From Deltaproteobacteria bacterium (GTDB lineage Bacteria; Myxococcota_A; UBA9160; SZUA-336): a stretch of 7,149 nucleotides of DNA. The notes under the pieces were generated by a model. The model saw only the letters and a list, made by a program, of their open reading frames with translations, did no database searches and was not told the DNA's origin. How positions within the stretch are numbered: position 1 is the stretch's first letter; every line of letters begins with the position of its first letter. The stretch covers positions 1-7,149 of the forward strand of contig DAOUZG010000096.1 in the NCBI GenBank assembly GCA_030665705.1. Reading direction: 5' to 3'. Below are positions 5,913 through 7,149 of the stretch, piece by piece. The position numbers and the translations under genes are program-made.

Positions 5913-7149
5913 CAGTCGAGACCCAGCGGCCCGGGCCGAAGCTCCTCGGGCGGAGGGGGCTGGGCCGCCTTGTCGAGCAAGTAGGAGCCCATCACGAGGT
6001 AGTCCATGTGGGTCCGGAGGAAGCAGCGGTAGGCGTCCTCGGGGGTACACACGATCGGCTCTCCCCGCACGTTGAACGACGTGTTGACGAGGACTCCACA
6101 GCCCGTTCGCCGATCAAAGGCCTCGAGCAGCTCATGAAAGAGCGGGTTTCTCCCGGCGTCGACGGTCTGGATACGGGCCGAACCGTCGACGTGGGTCACT
6201 GCGGGGATGTCCGAGCGGGGAGCCCGTAGTCGATCGAGGCCGTCGAGGCCTTCCTGATCGGAGGTAAGGGTGCGGAGCCGCTTCTTCTGCACGCCGGCAA
6301 CGAGGAGCATGTAGGGGGAGTCCCGGTCGAGCTCGAAGTACTCCGAAGCGCGCTCCCGCAGGACGGCGGGCGCGAAGGGCCGGAACGACTCCCGGAACTT
6401 GATCTTCAGATTGAGGTTGCGCTGCATCACGGGGTCCCGCGGGTCTCCGAGGATGCTCCGGCTCCCGAGGGCCCTCGGACCGAACTCCATCCGCCCCTGG
6501 AACCAGCCGACCACCTTCCCCTGGGAGAGCACCTCGGCTGTCTTCTCGACGAGCGCCTCGCGGGGGAGCCTCTCAGCCGGCGCCCCCTGCTTACGCAGGA
6601 ACGCCTCGATCACCTCGTCGCCGTAGGCAGGCCCGAGAAAGCTGCCGCTCATGGCGTCGTCCGGGCACGGCTTTCGGGGATTCCCCAGGACCTTGTGCCA
6701 GACGATCTGTGCGACACCGACCGCGCCCCCCGCGTCTCCCGCCGCCGGCTGGATCCAGAGATCCTCGAAGGGTCCCTCACGCAGAAGCCGTCCGTTGGCC
6801 ACACAGTTCAGCGCCACGCCCCCCGCGAGACAGAGCTTCGTCTGACCCGTGCGACCGTGCACGTAGCGCGCCTGGCGGAGCACGATCTCCTCGAGTACGA
6901 CCTGGATCGAGCGCGCGATGTCCATCTCGCGTTGCGTGATCTCGCCCTCGGGGGCACGGGGCGGACCCCCGAACAGCTCCTCGAACTTCCGTGAGGTCAT
7001 CCGGTCTCCGGCGAGAAAGTCGAAGTACCCGAGGCGCAGGCGGAACGAGCCGTCCTCCTTCACCTCGACCAGGTGCTGGAGGATCTCCTCGGCGTAGCGA
7101 GGCTCCCCGTACGGGGCGAGCCCCATCACCTTGTACTCGCCCGAGTTCA
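5912..7149 (-). CDS. NodU/CmcH-family carbamoyltransferase, N-terminus beyond the right edge
   Basis: The enzyme uses carbamoyl phosphate (with ATP in the studied members) to carbamoylate a hydroxyl group on a sugar, antibiotic or toxin. The window holds 412 C-terminal codons and enters in frame as NSGEYKVMGLAPYGEP. A GTG at 7129 is internal, since that conserved motif is read across it, and the true start lies past 7149. Landmarks are MGLAPYG (about 7108-7126), the ASKHA/Kae1-like GGVALNC (about 6805-6827), FGPRALGSRSILGDPR (about 6440-6490), FRESFRPFAPAVL, THVDGSARIQTV, and VLVNTSFNVRGEPI (about 6055-6100). These cover the end of the N-terminal Kae1-like domain and the complete C-terminal domain. 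The family is about 550-620 residues long, so perhaps 150-200 residues are missing. It is the first visible gene of a three-gene minus-strand unit with the SxtJ-like and DUF5989-type genes. The substrate cannot be told from sequence. Confidence 0.94.
   Translation of the reverse strand, partial: NSGEYKVMGLAPYGEPRYAEEILQHLVEVKEDGSFRLRLGYFDFLAGDRMTSRKFEELFGGPPRAPEGEITQREMDIARSIQVVLEEIVLRQARYVHGRTGQTKLCLAGGVALNCVANGRLLREGPFEDLWIQPAAGDAGGAVGVAQIVWHKVLGNPRKPCPDDAMSGSFLGPAYGDEVIEAFLRKQGAPAERLPREALVEKTAEVLSQGKVVGWFQGRMEFGPRALGSRSILGDPRDPVMQRNLNLKIKFRESFRPFAPAVLRERASEYFELDRDSPYMLLVAGVQKKRLRTLTSDQEGLDGLDRLRAPRSDIPAVTHVDGSARIQTVDAGRNPLFHELLEAFDRRTGCGVLVNTSFNVRGEPIVCTPEDAYRCFLRTHMDYLVMGSYLLDKAAQPPPPEELRPGPLGLD

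Noticed and set aside
5912..7129. Carbamoyltransferase start at GTG 7129
   Set aside because: The conserved EYKVMGLAPYG motif is read straight through this codon, and the frame is open to the right edge, so it is an internal valine.

Overview
The window is strongly GC-rich (about two thirds by eye), uses GTG as well as ATG starts and packs its genes tightly. It looks like chromosome from a high-GC Gram-negative-type bacterium. I cannot name the phylum: the methionine synthase subtype, the secreted MA-type peptidase and the small histone would fit several deep-branching or mostly uncultured groups. I see no tRNA, rRNA, CRISPR array, insertion sequence or phage gene.

Left part (1-2838, minus strand): the first 946 codons of a cobalamin-dependent methionine synthase (metH). 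It runs off the left edge inside its C-terminal activation domain. A 159-base gap follows, holding a weak candidate metH promoter, several GC-rich palindromes and a good intrinsic terminator that belongs to the next gene.

Centre-left (2998-3284, minus strand): a complete stand-alone unit made of a near-consensus sigma70-type promoter, a strong Shine-Dalgarno sequence, a 75-residue gene and a terminator. The protein has a Lys/Ala-rich tail of about 22 residues followed by a single histone fold that stops just after the start of alpha3. It keeps the archaeal/H4-type R-K-T...D pattern. I read it as a short bacterial histone with a basic tail, and it is the most interesting item here.

Centre (3336-5351, plus strand): a secreted gluzincin-type metallopeptidase of the Peptidase MA kind. 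It is followed after 45 bases by a soluble hybrid histidine kinase (HisKA-HATPase-receiver) with no sensor domain. The two probably share a transcript.

Right part (5348-7149, minus strand): a compact three-gene module made of a NodU/CmcH-type carbamoyltransferase (5' part beyond the right edge), an SxtJ-like membrane protein and a 51-residue DUF5989-type membrane protein. The first two genes overlap as TGATG and the third follows after 13 bases with its own Shine-Dalgarno sequence. This arrangement recurs in bacteria and probably carbamoylates a sugar or other secondary metabolite near the membrane. The last gene converges on the histidine kinase with a 4-base overlap of the stop codons.
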